Origin: JAWKVD01 sp041398225 | GTDB taxonomy: Bacteria; Pseudomonadota; Alphaproteobacteria; Caulobacterales; Hyphomonadaceae | Assembly: GCA_041398225.1 (NCBI GenBank) | Contig: JAWKVD010000005.1 | Coordinates: 62,001 to 126,000, forward strand | Direction: 5' to 3' | DNA length: 64,000 nucleotides | In this document: positions 50,355 to 57,792 of the stretch, in pieces | Position numbering within the stretch: position 1 is the first letter of the stretch | Layout of the letters: the number at the start of each line of letters is the position of its first letter | The notes under the pieces: generated by a model | Told to the model about the DNA's origin: nothing | Database searches by the model: none | Seen by the model: only the letters and a program-made list of their open reading frames with translations | Position numbers and translations under genes: made by a program

Positions 50355-51854
50355 CTACTTCTCCGGTCCAATAAAGGGAACCACGTTGGTTTCGCTACGA
50401 CCCGTCGTTTTATCGGTCAGCACAAAACGGATATTCGTCGACCCGTCCGCGTCCAGCGAAGACAATGGAGCCGTCACCAGCACACGGTGCCGATCGACGC
50501 CGTCGGCGTCGGAGGCGATCTCGGCGCTGGCGCCATGAGCGTCATCGCCAATCACCTGAATGGCGAGACCGTCCACGCCCTCAACGGTGAGATCGAACAC
50601 ACGGTCCGCATGCGCCTTGTTGACCAGCTTGACGGTATAGCCGTTGCGGATCTCGCCATCGCTCGTCCGCACGAAGGGCAACGACCGGTCTTTCAACACG
50701 TTGAGACCCAGATCAGAGCGTGTGGCCAGACCAAACACCATCACGCCGGCGACAACGGCCATGACCGCCATATAAAGGATCGTGCGGGCCCGGAACGGTT
50801 TGAACGGCGCCGTCGGCTGTTTGGCCCAGCGATGCACGACATTTTCGTCGGTGTCGTAGGCGATCAAGCCGGTCGGTCGCCCGACCTTCTTCATGATCTC
50901 GTCGCACGCATCGATACAGAGCGCGCAATGGATGCATTCAAGCTGCAGCCCCTGACGAATGTCGATGCCTTGCGGGCACACCTGCACGCACTGCTTGCAA
51001 TCGATGCAGTCTCCGCGCCCTTCCCAGCTTTCGCCCTTCCTATGCGGACCGCGCGGGTCGCCGCGATCGGACCGATAGGTTACGGCGACGGTGTCCTTGT
51101 CGATCAAGGCGGACTGGATCCGCGGCCAGGGGCACATATAGGTGCAGACCTGCTCTCGCATCGAGCCAGCCAGCGCATAGGTGGTGAAGGTCAACACGCC
51201 GGCGAAGATGTAAGCCGAAGCAGACGCCTGACCCGCGAAGAACGTCCGCGCCAGGCTCGGCGCATCGTGCCAGTAGAGAATGAACGCTCCGCCGGTCGCG
51301 AATGCGATCAGAAGCCAGACAATATGCTTCCCGACTTTCCGCCACGCCTTGTCGAAACTCCAGGGCGCACGATCAAGGCGCATCCGCGCCGACCGGTCGC
51401 CCTCGAACGCTCGCTCGACCACGAGGAAAAGATCGGTCCACACGGTCTGCGGGCAGGCGTAACCGCACCACACGCGCCCGAACAACGCCGTCACCAGAAA
51501 CAGCCCCAGCGCAGCCAAGATCAACAGGCCCGTGATATAGTAAACTTCCTGCGGCCAAATCTCGATTCCGAAGAAATAGAAGCGCCCGCCGGCGAAGTCC
51601 GCCAGAACGGCCTGATTGGCGGCGTCCGGCCCTCTGTCCCATCGGATCCAGGGCAAACCGTAGTAGACGCCCAATGCGAGGATCAACACCGCCCACTTCA
51701 GCGTTCGAAAACGGCCGTGGACCAGCTTGGGATAGATCTGCTTTCGCTTCGCATAGAGCTGGACGGGCGGCTCATCGTCTCCGGTCGGGGCGGGAATGTT
51801 CCCGCCCTTTCCGCCTGGGCCCTTGCGCTTGTCGATGAGCGTTACGCCCGCCAT
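50355..51854 (-). CDS. ccoG: cbb3 oxidase accessory iron-sulphur protein CcoG (FixG)
   Basis: The 499-residue protein has about five transmembrane helices and two 4Fe-4S motifs (CIDCKQCVQVCPQGIDI and CIHCALCIDACDEIM). A further conserved WCGYACPQTVWTDLF lies in an N-terminal loop, and a periplasmic Ig-like domain at the C-terminus ends FIGPEK. CcoG is a cupric reductase that supplies Cu(I) for oxidase assembly. It starts 3 bp after the ccoP stop, so the two are in one transcript. Confidence 0.94.
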   Translation of the reverse strand: MAGVTLIDKRKGPGGKGGNIPAPTGDDEPPVQLYAKRKQIYPKLVHGRFRTLKWAVLILALGVYYGLPWIRWDRGPDAANQAVLADFAGGRFYFFGIEIWPQEVYYITGLLILAALGLFLVTALFGRVWCGYACPQTVWTDLFLVVERAFEGDRSARMRLDRAPWSFDKAWRKVGKHIVWLLIAFATGGAFILYWHDAPSLARTFFAGQASASAYIFAGVLTFTTYALAGSMREQVCTYMCPWPRIQSALIDKDTVAVTYRSDRGDPRGPHRKGESWEGRGDCIDCKQCVQVCPQGIDIRQGLQLECIHCALCIDACDEIMKKVGRPTGLIAYDTDENVVHRWAKQPTAPFKPFRARTILYMAVMAVVAGVMVFGLATRSDLGLNVLKDRSLPFVRTSDGEIRNGYTVKLVNKAHADRVFDLTVEGVDGLAIQVIGDDAHGASAEIASDADGVDRHRVLVTAPLSSLDADGSTNIRFVLTDKTTGRSETNVVPFIGPEK

Positions 51855-51857
51855 GGC

Positions 51858-52736
51858 TTATTCACCACCTCCGAGCGAGTGGACATAGATCGCCAACGCG
51901 CGGATTGAAGCCGGGTCGAGGCGAGCTTCCCACGCCGGCATCACGCCCGCTTTCGCATACCAGATCATGTTGCGGACGTCGGCTCGCGTGTCGCCATGAA
52001 GCCAGTCGCCGTCGGTGAGGTTCGGCGCGCCTTCCGTCTCGCCGCCCTTCGCATCGACGCCGTGGCAGCTCGAGCACTCCTTCTCGAAGATTGGCGCTGC
52101 GCGCGCCACCGCCGCCCGATCGGCTTCATGACCGGAAACAGACATGACGTACTCGACAAGATCCGCGATCTGAGAGCTGTCAAGAAAGCCGTCGCGACCA
52201 AAGGCGGGCATATCATTGGTGTGCGCGCCTTCGGCCCCGGAGCGTGCGCCATGCTTGATGGTGTATTCGATTTGCTCCAGCGTGCCGCCCCACAGCCAGA
52301 CGTCGTCGGCCAGGGTCGGATAACCCTTGCGCCCGCCCGCCGGCGCATGGCAGGTGGCGCAGTTGTCGCCGAATTTGCTTTCGCCCAGCGCCATGGCCAG
52401 TGCAAGCTGTTGCGGATTCTTCAGGATTGCGTCCATATCCATGGAGGCGAGCTGAGCGCTGAGCGCCGTGCGCTCGGCCATCATGTCCTTGGTCTCCTGC
52501 TCGACGCGGCCGCGGTCGGATTCGCCAAGCACGCCACGTGTATACCCATCCATTCCCGGAAAGGCCGGCCAGGCCGGCATGAGAATCCAGTAGCCGATCG
52601 AGAAGACGATCGACGCATAGAAGATCCAGAGCCACCAGCGCGGCAACGGGTGCGTCAGCTCCTTGATGCCATCCCACTCGTGTCCGGTGGTTTGGACGCC
52701 GGTGACTTCGTCGGTGTCAGGCGAGTGGTCGGTCAT
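51858..52736 (-). CDS. ccoP: cbb3 cytochrome c oxidase subunit III (dihaem)
   Basis: The 292-residue protein has an N-terminal cytoplasmic segment (VTGVQTTGHEWDGIKELTHP), a transmembrane helix beginning PRWWLWIFYASIVFSIGYW, and two c-type haem domains with CATCH (in NCATCHAPAGGRKG) and CSSCH (in ECSSCHGVDAKGG). It passes electrons from cytochrome c to CcoO. The start at 52736 (MTDHSPD) overlaps ccoQ by 20 bp. Confidence 0.95.
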   Translation of the reverse strand: MTDHSPDTDEVTGVQTTGHEWDGIKELTHPLPRWWLWIFYASIVFSIGYWILMPAWPAFPGMDGYTRGVLGESDRGRVEQETKDMMAERTALSAQLASMDMDAILKNPQQLALAMALGESKFGDNCATCHAPAGGRKGYPTLADDVWLWGGTLEQIEYTIKHGARSGAEGAHTNDMPAFGRDGFLDSSQIADLVEYVMSVSGHEADRAAVARAAPIFEKECSSCHGVDAKGGETEGAPNLTDGDWLHGDTRADVRNMIWYAKAGVMPAWEARLDPASIRALAIYVHSLGGGE

Positions 52737-52893
52737 CGCCCTGCTCCTTTTCATTGGCGGGAAGGTTCGCAGCTCGTTTGAACGTGTCCTTGTTCTTCGG
52801 CCAAAGCGCATAAGCGAGCGCCACGCCGAAGATCAGCACGAAGTAGAGCATTCCCCATGTTTGAGCGAAGTGAGAAATGGCCTCGTAGCTCAT
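52717..52893 (-). CDS. ccoQ: cbb3 oxidase small subunit CcoQ
   Basis: The 58-residue protein has one helix (GMLYFVLIFGVALAYALWP) followed by KNKDTFKRAANLPANEKEQG, the standard CcoQ layout with the WPKNK motif. CcoQ protects the oxidase from oxygen damage and stabilises it. GGAGG precedes the start at 52893. Its end overlaps ccoP by 20 bp. Confidence 0.92.
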   Translation of the reverse strand: MSYEAISHFAQTWGMLYFVLIFGVALAYALWPKNKDTFKRAANLPANEKEQGDDRPLA

Positions 52894-52897
52894 CGCA

Positions 52898-53674
52898 TCA
52901 CCTCCGGTTCTCGAGATCGCCGGCCTCGTAGGTCGAGAAATCGACCAGCGTGCCAAGCATCTGGAGATAGGCGATCAGCGCGTCCATTTCGGTGGGGGCG
53001 CCGCGCGTGCCGTCGAAGTCACGGACGATCACCGTGCCTTCGCGGCCGGCCACATCGTTGTAGGCCTTCTGCATCTCCTCGAAATCGCTGTCAGGATCCG
53101 CTTGGGCGGCGAGATCAGTGGCGGCGTTCTCGATCATCTCATCCGTGTAGGGCACGCCCAACCCCTTCAGGGTACGCATGTCCTCGGCGATCAGCTTGGC
53201 ATCAAGCGGACGCCCCTCAAGGAAGGCGTAAGGCGGCATGATCGACTCAGGGACCAGCGATCGCGGATCCACGAGGTGGGCCCTGTGCCACTCGTCGGAG
53301 TACTTTCCTCCGACGCGGGCGAGGTCCGGTCCCGTTCTCTTGGACCCCCACTGGAACGGGTGGTCGTACATGCTTTCAGCGGCCAAGGAATAATGGCCGT
53401 AGCGCTCCACCTCATCCCGCAGCGGACGGATCATCTGCGAATGGCAGACATAGCAGCCCTCGCGGACATAGATGTTCTGCCCTGCTAGCTCGAGCGGAGT
53501 ATAGGGGCGCATGCCTTGCACCTTCTCGATCGTGCTCTTCACGTAGAAGAGCGGCGCGATCTCCACGAGTCCCCCGATCGCGACCACGATCAGGATACCG
53601 ACAAGCAGGATGAGAGAATGCTTCTCAAACAGCTTGTGGTTCTTGAACAGCCAGTTCTGACGTGCGGTCGACAT
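52898..53674 (-). CDS. ccoO: cbb3 cytochrome c oxidase subunit II (monohaem)
   Basis: The 258-residue protein has an N-terminal helix (SLILLVGILIVVAIGGLVEI), then PLFYVKSTIEKVQGMRPYTP and the haem c site EGCYVCHSQMIRPLRDEVER. It transfers electrons from CcoP to CcoN. The start at 53674 was chosen because the family starts MSTARQN-like, and longer frames upstream are arginine-rich noise. It lies 4 bp upstream of ccoQ and 11 bp downstream of ccoN. Confidence 0.95.
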   Translation of the reverse strand: MSTARQNWLFKNHKLFEKHSLILLVGILIVVAIGGLVEIAPLFYVKSTIEKVQGMRPYTPLELAGQNIYVREGCYVCHSQMIRPLRDEVERYGHYSLAAESMYDHPFQWGSKRTGPDLARVGGKYSDEWHRAHLVDPRSLVPESIMPPYAFLEGRPLDAKLIAEDMRTLKGLGVPYTDEMIENAATDLAAQADPDSDFEEMQKAYNDVAGREGTVIVRDFDGTRGAPTEMDALIAYLQMLGTLVDFSTYEAGDLENRR

Positions 53675-53685
53675 GGATCTTGCTC

Positions 53686-55347
53686 CTATTCGGCCGGCTG
53701 CAGTTTCGGGGAAGCGTCGCGCTCGCGGTCTTCGACGGGGACGTCGCCGCGGGCGGTGCGCCACAGATTGTAGCACATGATCAGCGCGCCGCTCAGGAAC
53801 ATCAGACCGCCAAGGGCGCGGATGATGTAGGCGATGTGCTTGGCTTCGACGGTTTCGACGAATGAATACTCAAGGAAACCGAAATCGGCGTTGTAAGCGC
53901 GCCACATCAGGCCTTCCATGATGCCCGACACCCACATCGAGGTGATGTAGAAGACGATGCCGATCGAGGCGATCCAGAAGTGCCACTCGACCAGGGCGTT
54001 GGAGTAGATCTTCTCGCGTTTCCACACCCACTGCGTCAGACAGTACATGGCTCCGAAGGAGATGAAGCCCACCCAACCAAGCGCGCCGGAATGCACGTGG
54101 CCGATGCCCCAATCGGTATAGTGCGACAACGCGTTGACCGTACGAACCGACATCAACGGCCCTTCGAACGTGGACATGCCGTAGAAGGCGACGGCCGTGA
54201 CCATCATCCGAACGACAGGGTCGGTCCGCAGCTTGTCCCACGCGCCCGAGAGCGTCATCAGGCCGTTGATCATTCCGCCCCAGCTGGGCATCCACAGCAT
54301 GATCGAGAAGGTCATGCCGAGGGTCTGCGCCCATTGCGGCAGGGCGGTGTAGTGCAGGTGGTGCGGTCCCGCCCAGATGTAGATGAAAATCAGCGACCAG
54401 AAGTGGACGATCGACAACCGATACGACCAGACAGGACGTTCGACCCGCTTGGGAATGAAGTAGTACATCATCCCGAGGAAGCCGGCGGTTAGGAAGAAAC
54501 CGACCGCGTTGTGACCGTACCACCACTGCACCAGCGCGCTCTGCACGCCCGAGAACACCGAGTACGACTTCGAGCCGAAAATGTTCGCGGGAATGGAGAG
54601 GTTGTTGACGATGTGCAGCATCGCGATGGTCACGATGAAGGCGAGATAGAACCAGTTCGCCACATAGATATGCGGCTCTTTGCGCTTCCAGATCGTCGCC
54701 AAGAACACCAGCAAATAGGCGACCCAGACGATGGTCAGCCACAGATCGGCATACCATTCCGGTTCAGCGTATTCTTTCGATTGCGTGACGCCGAAAAGAT
54801 AGCCAAGGCCGGCGATCACGATGAAAAGCTGGTATCCCCAGAACACGAACCACGGCCACATGCCGCCGGCGAGACGCGTCCGGCAGGTGCGTTGAACGAC
54901 ATAAAAGGACGTCGCGATCAGGGCGTTGCCGCCAAAGGCGAAGATCACCGCCGACGTGTGCAACGGACGCAAACGCCCGAAATTCGTGAACCCGAAATCG
55001 GAGAAGTAGAAGATGTTCGGCCAAGTCAGCTGCAGCGCGATGACCAGCCCCACCAGGAAGCCGGCGACGCCCCAGAACATGGTCGCGATGACGCCCGCCT
55101 TGACGACGCCCTCTTCGTAATAGGTGGGATCAAAGCTCGTCCGCGTATCCGCCGTCGAATGCCAGATCAGAAGACCCGCCAAGCCCGCGCCGGCGCCCAG
55201 GACGAACATCCACGCATGCGCCGCATATCGGGCGTCTACCGCATTCGCGGCCATCGTTATGCCGGCGAGCAGCGTCAGGAGCAGCAACAGCGCAACGGAA
55301 ATTGCGCTGGCGTCTCCACCTTCATTCCTTGAGACGGCGTTGGCCAT
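53686..55347 (-). CDS. ccoN: cbb3 cytochrome c oxidase subunit I
   Basis: This 553-residue catalytic subunit has 12 or more transmembrane helices. It shows the low-spin haem ligand in RPLHTSAVIFAFGGNAL, the CuB/active-site WWYGHNAVGFFLTAGFLGMM, the histidine pair in WAGPHHLHYTALPQWAQTLG, and HVHSGALGWVGF with the haem histidines. It reduces oxygen with high affinity and pumps protons. The start at 55347 (MANAVSRNEGG) follows an AGGAC stretch. It heads the cco operon, and a Fnr/FixK-type box lies about 80 bp upstream. Confidence 0.96.
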   Translation of the reverse strand: MANAVSRNEGGDASAISVALLLLLTLLAGITMAANAVDARYAAHAWMFVLGAGAGLAGLLIWHSTADTRTSFDPTYYEEGVVKAGVIATMFWGVAGFLVGLVIALQLTWPNIFYFSDFGFTNFGRLRPLHTSAVIFAFGGNALIATSFYVVQRTCRTRLAGGMWPWFVFWGYQLFIVIAGLGYLFGVTQSKEYAEPEWYADLWLTIVWVAYLLVFLATIWKRKEPHIYVANWFYLAFIVTIAMLHIVNNLSIPANIFGSKSYSVFSGVQSALVQWWYGHNAVGFFLTAGFLGMMYYFIPKRVERPVWSYRLSIVHFWSLIFIYIWAGPHHLHYTALPQWAQTLGMTFSIMLWMPSWGGMINGLMTLSGAWDKLRTDPVVRMMVTAVAFYGMSTFEGPLMSVRTVNALSHYTDWGIGHVHSGALGWVGFISFGAMYCLTQWVWKREKIYSNALVEWHFWIASIGIVFYITSMWVSGIMEGLMWRAYNADFGFLEYSFVETVEAKHIAYIIRALGGLMFLSGALIMCYNLWRTARGDVPVEDRERDASPKLQPAE

Positions 55348-55428
55348 GTTGTCCTCGCGTCGAGTTCCAGTGCGGCGCAGCAAGCGCCTTTGATGAGCGT
55401 CCGATACGTGTGACGTCGCGACACGAGC

Positions 55429-55442
55429 TTGATCCAGCGCAA
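55429..55442. promoter_or_regulatory. Fnr/FixK-type box upstream of ccoN
   Basis: TTGAT-CCAG-CGCAA on the plus strand (reverse TTGCG-CTGG-ATCAA) matches one consensus half-site perfectly and the other in three of five positions. It lies about 82 bp before the ccoN start and 70 bp before the plus-strand gene at 55512, the expected place for activation of the oxidase operon. Confidence 0.72.
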
Positions 55443-55511
55443 GCGGATCGACCGTAACCCCGCGCTAAATCGCCTCGTGCCAAGATCACACGTCCGCAGA
55501 CCAGACTATTG

Positions 55512-55736
55512 ATGGAGAGATTCTTGAGAAACACTTTATTCTTGGTAACCGGTATGGCGATCGCCCTCTTGGGAACGGTGATCCGGTCTTGCGCCGCCGA
55601 TGCCGGCACTCAAGCCGTCTACCTTTGCGGAAAGGTCCATGAATCGCTGACCGCCGGGCATTGCGCAGGGTGTTACACGGAGGTCGCGGGCCTCGTCATC
55701 GGCCGGAGCCCTCGTCGATCGGCCGCAACGGCTTGA
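55512..55736 (+). CDS. Small membrane protein, 74 residues, hypothetical
   Basis: The protein begins MERFLRNTLFLVTGMAIALL, a single N-terminal membrane segment. Then comes a short Cys-containing domain (SCAADAGTQAVYLCGKVHES followed by AGHCAGCY with a C-x2-C) and a basic tail. A putative Cys pair beside a cbb3 operon could bind a metal or be redox-active, but this is speculative and the family is not recognised. It is divergent from ccoN and shares the box at 55429. An ATG at 55512 was taken as start. Confidence 0.4.
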   Translation: MERFLRNTLFLVTGMAIALLGTVIRSCAADAGTQAVYLCGKVHESLTAGHCAGCYTEVAGLVIGRSPRRSAATA

Positions 55737-55790
55737 CCGGCGCGCGCCAGAACAGGAGTCGGCAGCCATGCCTGATTCGGATGGCGGAGC

Positions 55791-57135
55791 GTGCTGCCCG
55801 CAGCGGAACGTTGGGCATATCTACCGGAGTTCGCGTCGGAGACCCTCCCCCGCTACACGAGCTATCCGCCCGCCAACCGCTTCACGACGGACGTAAACGC
55901 CGCGGCGGCAGAGGCCGCGATCAGCCGCCTGCCGACGGACGCGACCTTGTCGCTCTACGTCCATATCCCCTCCTGCCGACAGCTCTGCTGGATTGCGGAG
56001 TCACACCAGCGTTCCGACCCGTGCGGACCCGGTGGGACCTACATCTCCCGCCCTCATCAAAGAGATCGGCCTTGTGGCCGCCCGCGTCCCGGCGGGCGCC
56101 GTGGTGCGTCACCTGCATTTTGGCGGCGGCTCGCCAGACAGCCTTGAGCCGGTCGAGATCGATGCGATCTTCGAGGCCCTGAAATCCTCGTTCCGCTTCG
56201 CCCCGGACGCCGAAATCGCGGCGGAGATGGACCCGCGCGGCGCAACCGCCGCCGTGGTCGACGCGTTCGCTCGCGGCGGTCTCCCAACCGCGCTAGCTTC
56301 GGCCTGCGAGACGTCAACCTCGACGTCCAGCGCAGGATCAACCGGATACAGCCCTCCCCGCTCGTCGAAGCGGCCGTCGACGTGCCTGCGCCAAGCCGGC
56401 GTCGCCAGCCTCAACCTCGATATCATGTACGGTCTGCCGGGCCAGAACGAAGCTCATGCGGCGAAAACAGCGGCCTTCGCCGCCAGTCTCGGCGCAGACC
56501 GGATTGCAGCTTTTGGCTACGCCCACGTGCCCTGGTTCAAGAAACACCAGAACGCTATCAAGACGGCGGATCTGGCGCAGGGCGAAGAACGTTTCCGTCA
56601 AGCCGAACGCGTCGCCCGAACGCTGATTGACGCTGGCTACAGCCCGGTTGGGTTCGATCACTTCGCCCGGCCAGGCGACTCGCTGGCGGTCGCGGCCCGG
56701 TCCGGCACATTGCGCCGCAACTTCCAAGGCTACACCACCGACGTGGCGGACGCATTGATCGGTCTTGGGCCCTCAGCGATCTCGTCCCTGCCCGATCTTC
56801 ACTATCAGAATGCTCCATCGACCGCGGACTACCGCACAACCGTGGGCGACGGCGCTCTGCCGGTCGTGCGCGGCGCAATGCTGAGAGAAGAAGACCGCCA
56901 GATTGCAGGATTGATCGAAAACCTGCTCTGCCGTTTCGAAGCCGAGCTGCAGGACGCCTTGGACGGTGCGACCGTGGCGCGTCTGGAACGTCTGCAGGCG
57001 GCGGGTCTCGCGACTGTCGGCAATGGCCGTGTACGCATCACGCCGATGGGCCGGACCTATGCGCGGAATGTCGCCGCCAGCTTCGACCCGGGCTTTTACG
57101 CAACAACGGCAGCACGCCATAGCGTGGCGGTCTAA
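55791..57135 (+). pseudogene. hemN: Oxygen-independent coproporphyrinogen III oxidase, several frameshifts
   Basis: This radical-SAM enzyme of anaerobic haem synthesis is recognisable throughout: ETLPRYTSYPPANRFTTDVN and YVHIPSCRQLCW at the start, HLHFGGGSPDSL, LRQAGVASLNLDIMYGLPGQ, AAFGYAHVPWFKKHQ and the C-terminal HemN domain. The frame changes repeatedly between about 55990 and 56390. Adding one base after 55991 and one after 55999 restores the canonical CRQLCWYCGCHT iron-sulphur motif. A further gain/loss near 56030-56055 and one near 56285, corrected near 56383, are needed. In this form it cannot be translated as one protein. Position beside the cco genes is typical of alphaproteobacteria. 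Sequencing error or recent decay are both possible. Confidence 0.85.
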
Positions 57136-57161
57136 CAAGCCGCCATCCGTCGGAGGACAGG

Positions 57162-57761
57162 ATGATGACCAAGACACCGCCCGCAAACGTTTGCATTGTT
57201 CAAGGTCACCCGCACGGCGGCGGCAAACACTTCTGTCATGCGCTGGCTGACGCATACGCTGCGGGTGTCCGAGACAGCGGCGCCAAGGTGAAGCGAATAG
57301 ATCTTGGGAATATGGACGTCCCGCTGCTGCGGGACCCGGCGGATTTCGCAACTCCACCGAACGCCGAGATAACCGCTGCTCAGAGGGCGGTGACGGCGTG
57401 CGATCATCTGGTGGTCATCTACCCGCTATGGCTTGGCACCATGCCGGCGGTCGTGAAGGCCTTCTTCGAACAACTCTCGCGCGCGAACTTTGCGATCGCA
57501 CCCGGCAAGTCGGCCGAGTGGCCCCGACAGATGCTGAAAGGACGCTCCGCCCGCGTGATCGTCACGATGGGCATGCCGGCGGCGGCCTACAAGTTGATCT
57601 TCGGGGCGCATGGCGTGCGCGGTTTCGAGAGCGGCATCCTGGGAATGTCAGGCATATCGCCGATCCGCGAAACGCTGATTGGCGGAGCGGGCGAACTTAC
57701 GCCAAAACGCGCCGCCTCGTGGCTAAGCCGCGTCCGCAGGCTGGGCCAGCTTGGAAGCTGA
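57162..57761 (+). CDS. NAD(P)H:quinone oxidoreductase-like flavodoxin-fold protein
   Basis: The 199-residue protein has ANVCIVQGHPHGGGKHFCHA at the start (flavin phosphate-binding), VVIYPLWLGTMPAVVKAFFE (the KefF/MdaB-type flavin-isoalloxazine motif) and VIVTMGMPAAAYKLIFGAHG. Members reduce quinones with NAD(P)H. The C-terminal RAASWLSRVRRLG is basic. Two start codons stand side by side (57162, 57165) after GGAGGACAGG. It is convergent with the TonB-dependent receptor. Confidence 0.85.
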   Translation: MMTKTPPANVCIVQGHPHGGGKHFCHALADAYAAGVRDSGAKVKRIDLGNMDVPLLRDPADFATPPNAEITAAQRAVTACDHLVVIYPLWLGTMPAVVKAFFEQLSRANFAIAPGKSAEWPRQMLKGRSARVIVTMGMPAAAYKLIFGAHGVRGFESGILGMSGISPIRETLIGGAGELTPKRAASWLSRVRRLGQLGS

Positions 57762-57767
57762 CCCAGC
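57740..57767. terminator. Bidirectional hairpin between the oxidoreductase and receptor genes
   Basis: GCTGGG (57740-57745) pairs with CCCAGC (57762-57767), and CAGCTT (57747-57752) pairs with AAGCTG (57755-57760), with a C/A mismatch between the two stems and a GG loop. The hairpin includes the stop codon of the oxidoreductase gene (57759-57761). No T-run is visible. Confidence 0.5.
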
Positions 57768-57792
57768 CGCTGTTGCGTCACGCTGTCCTCAA

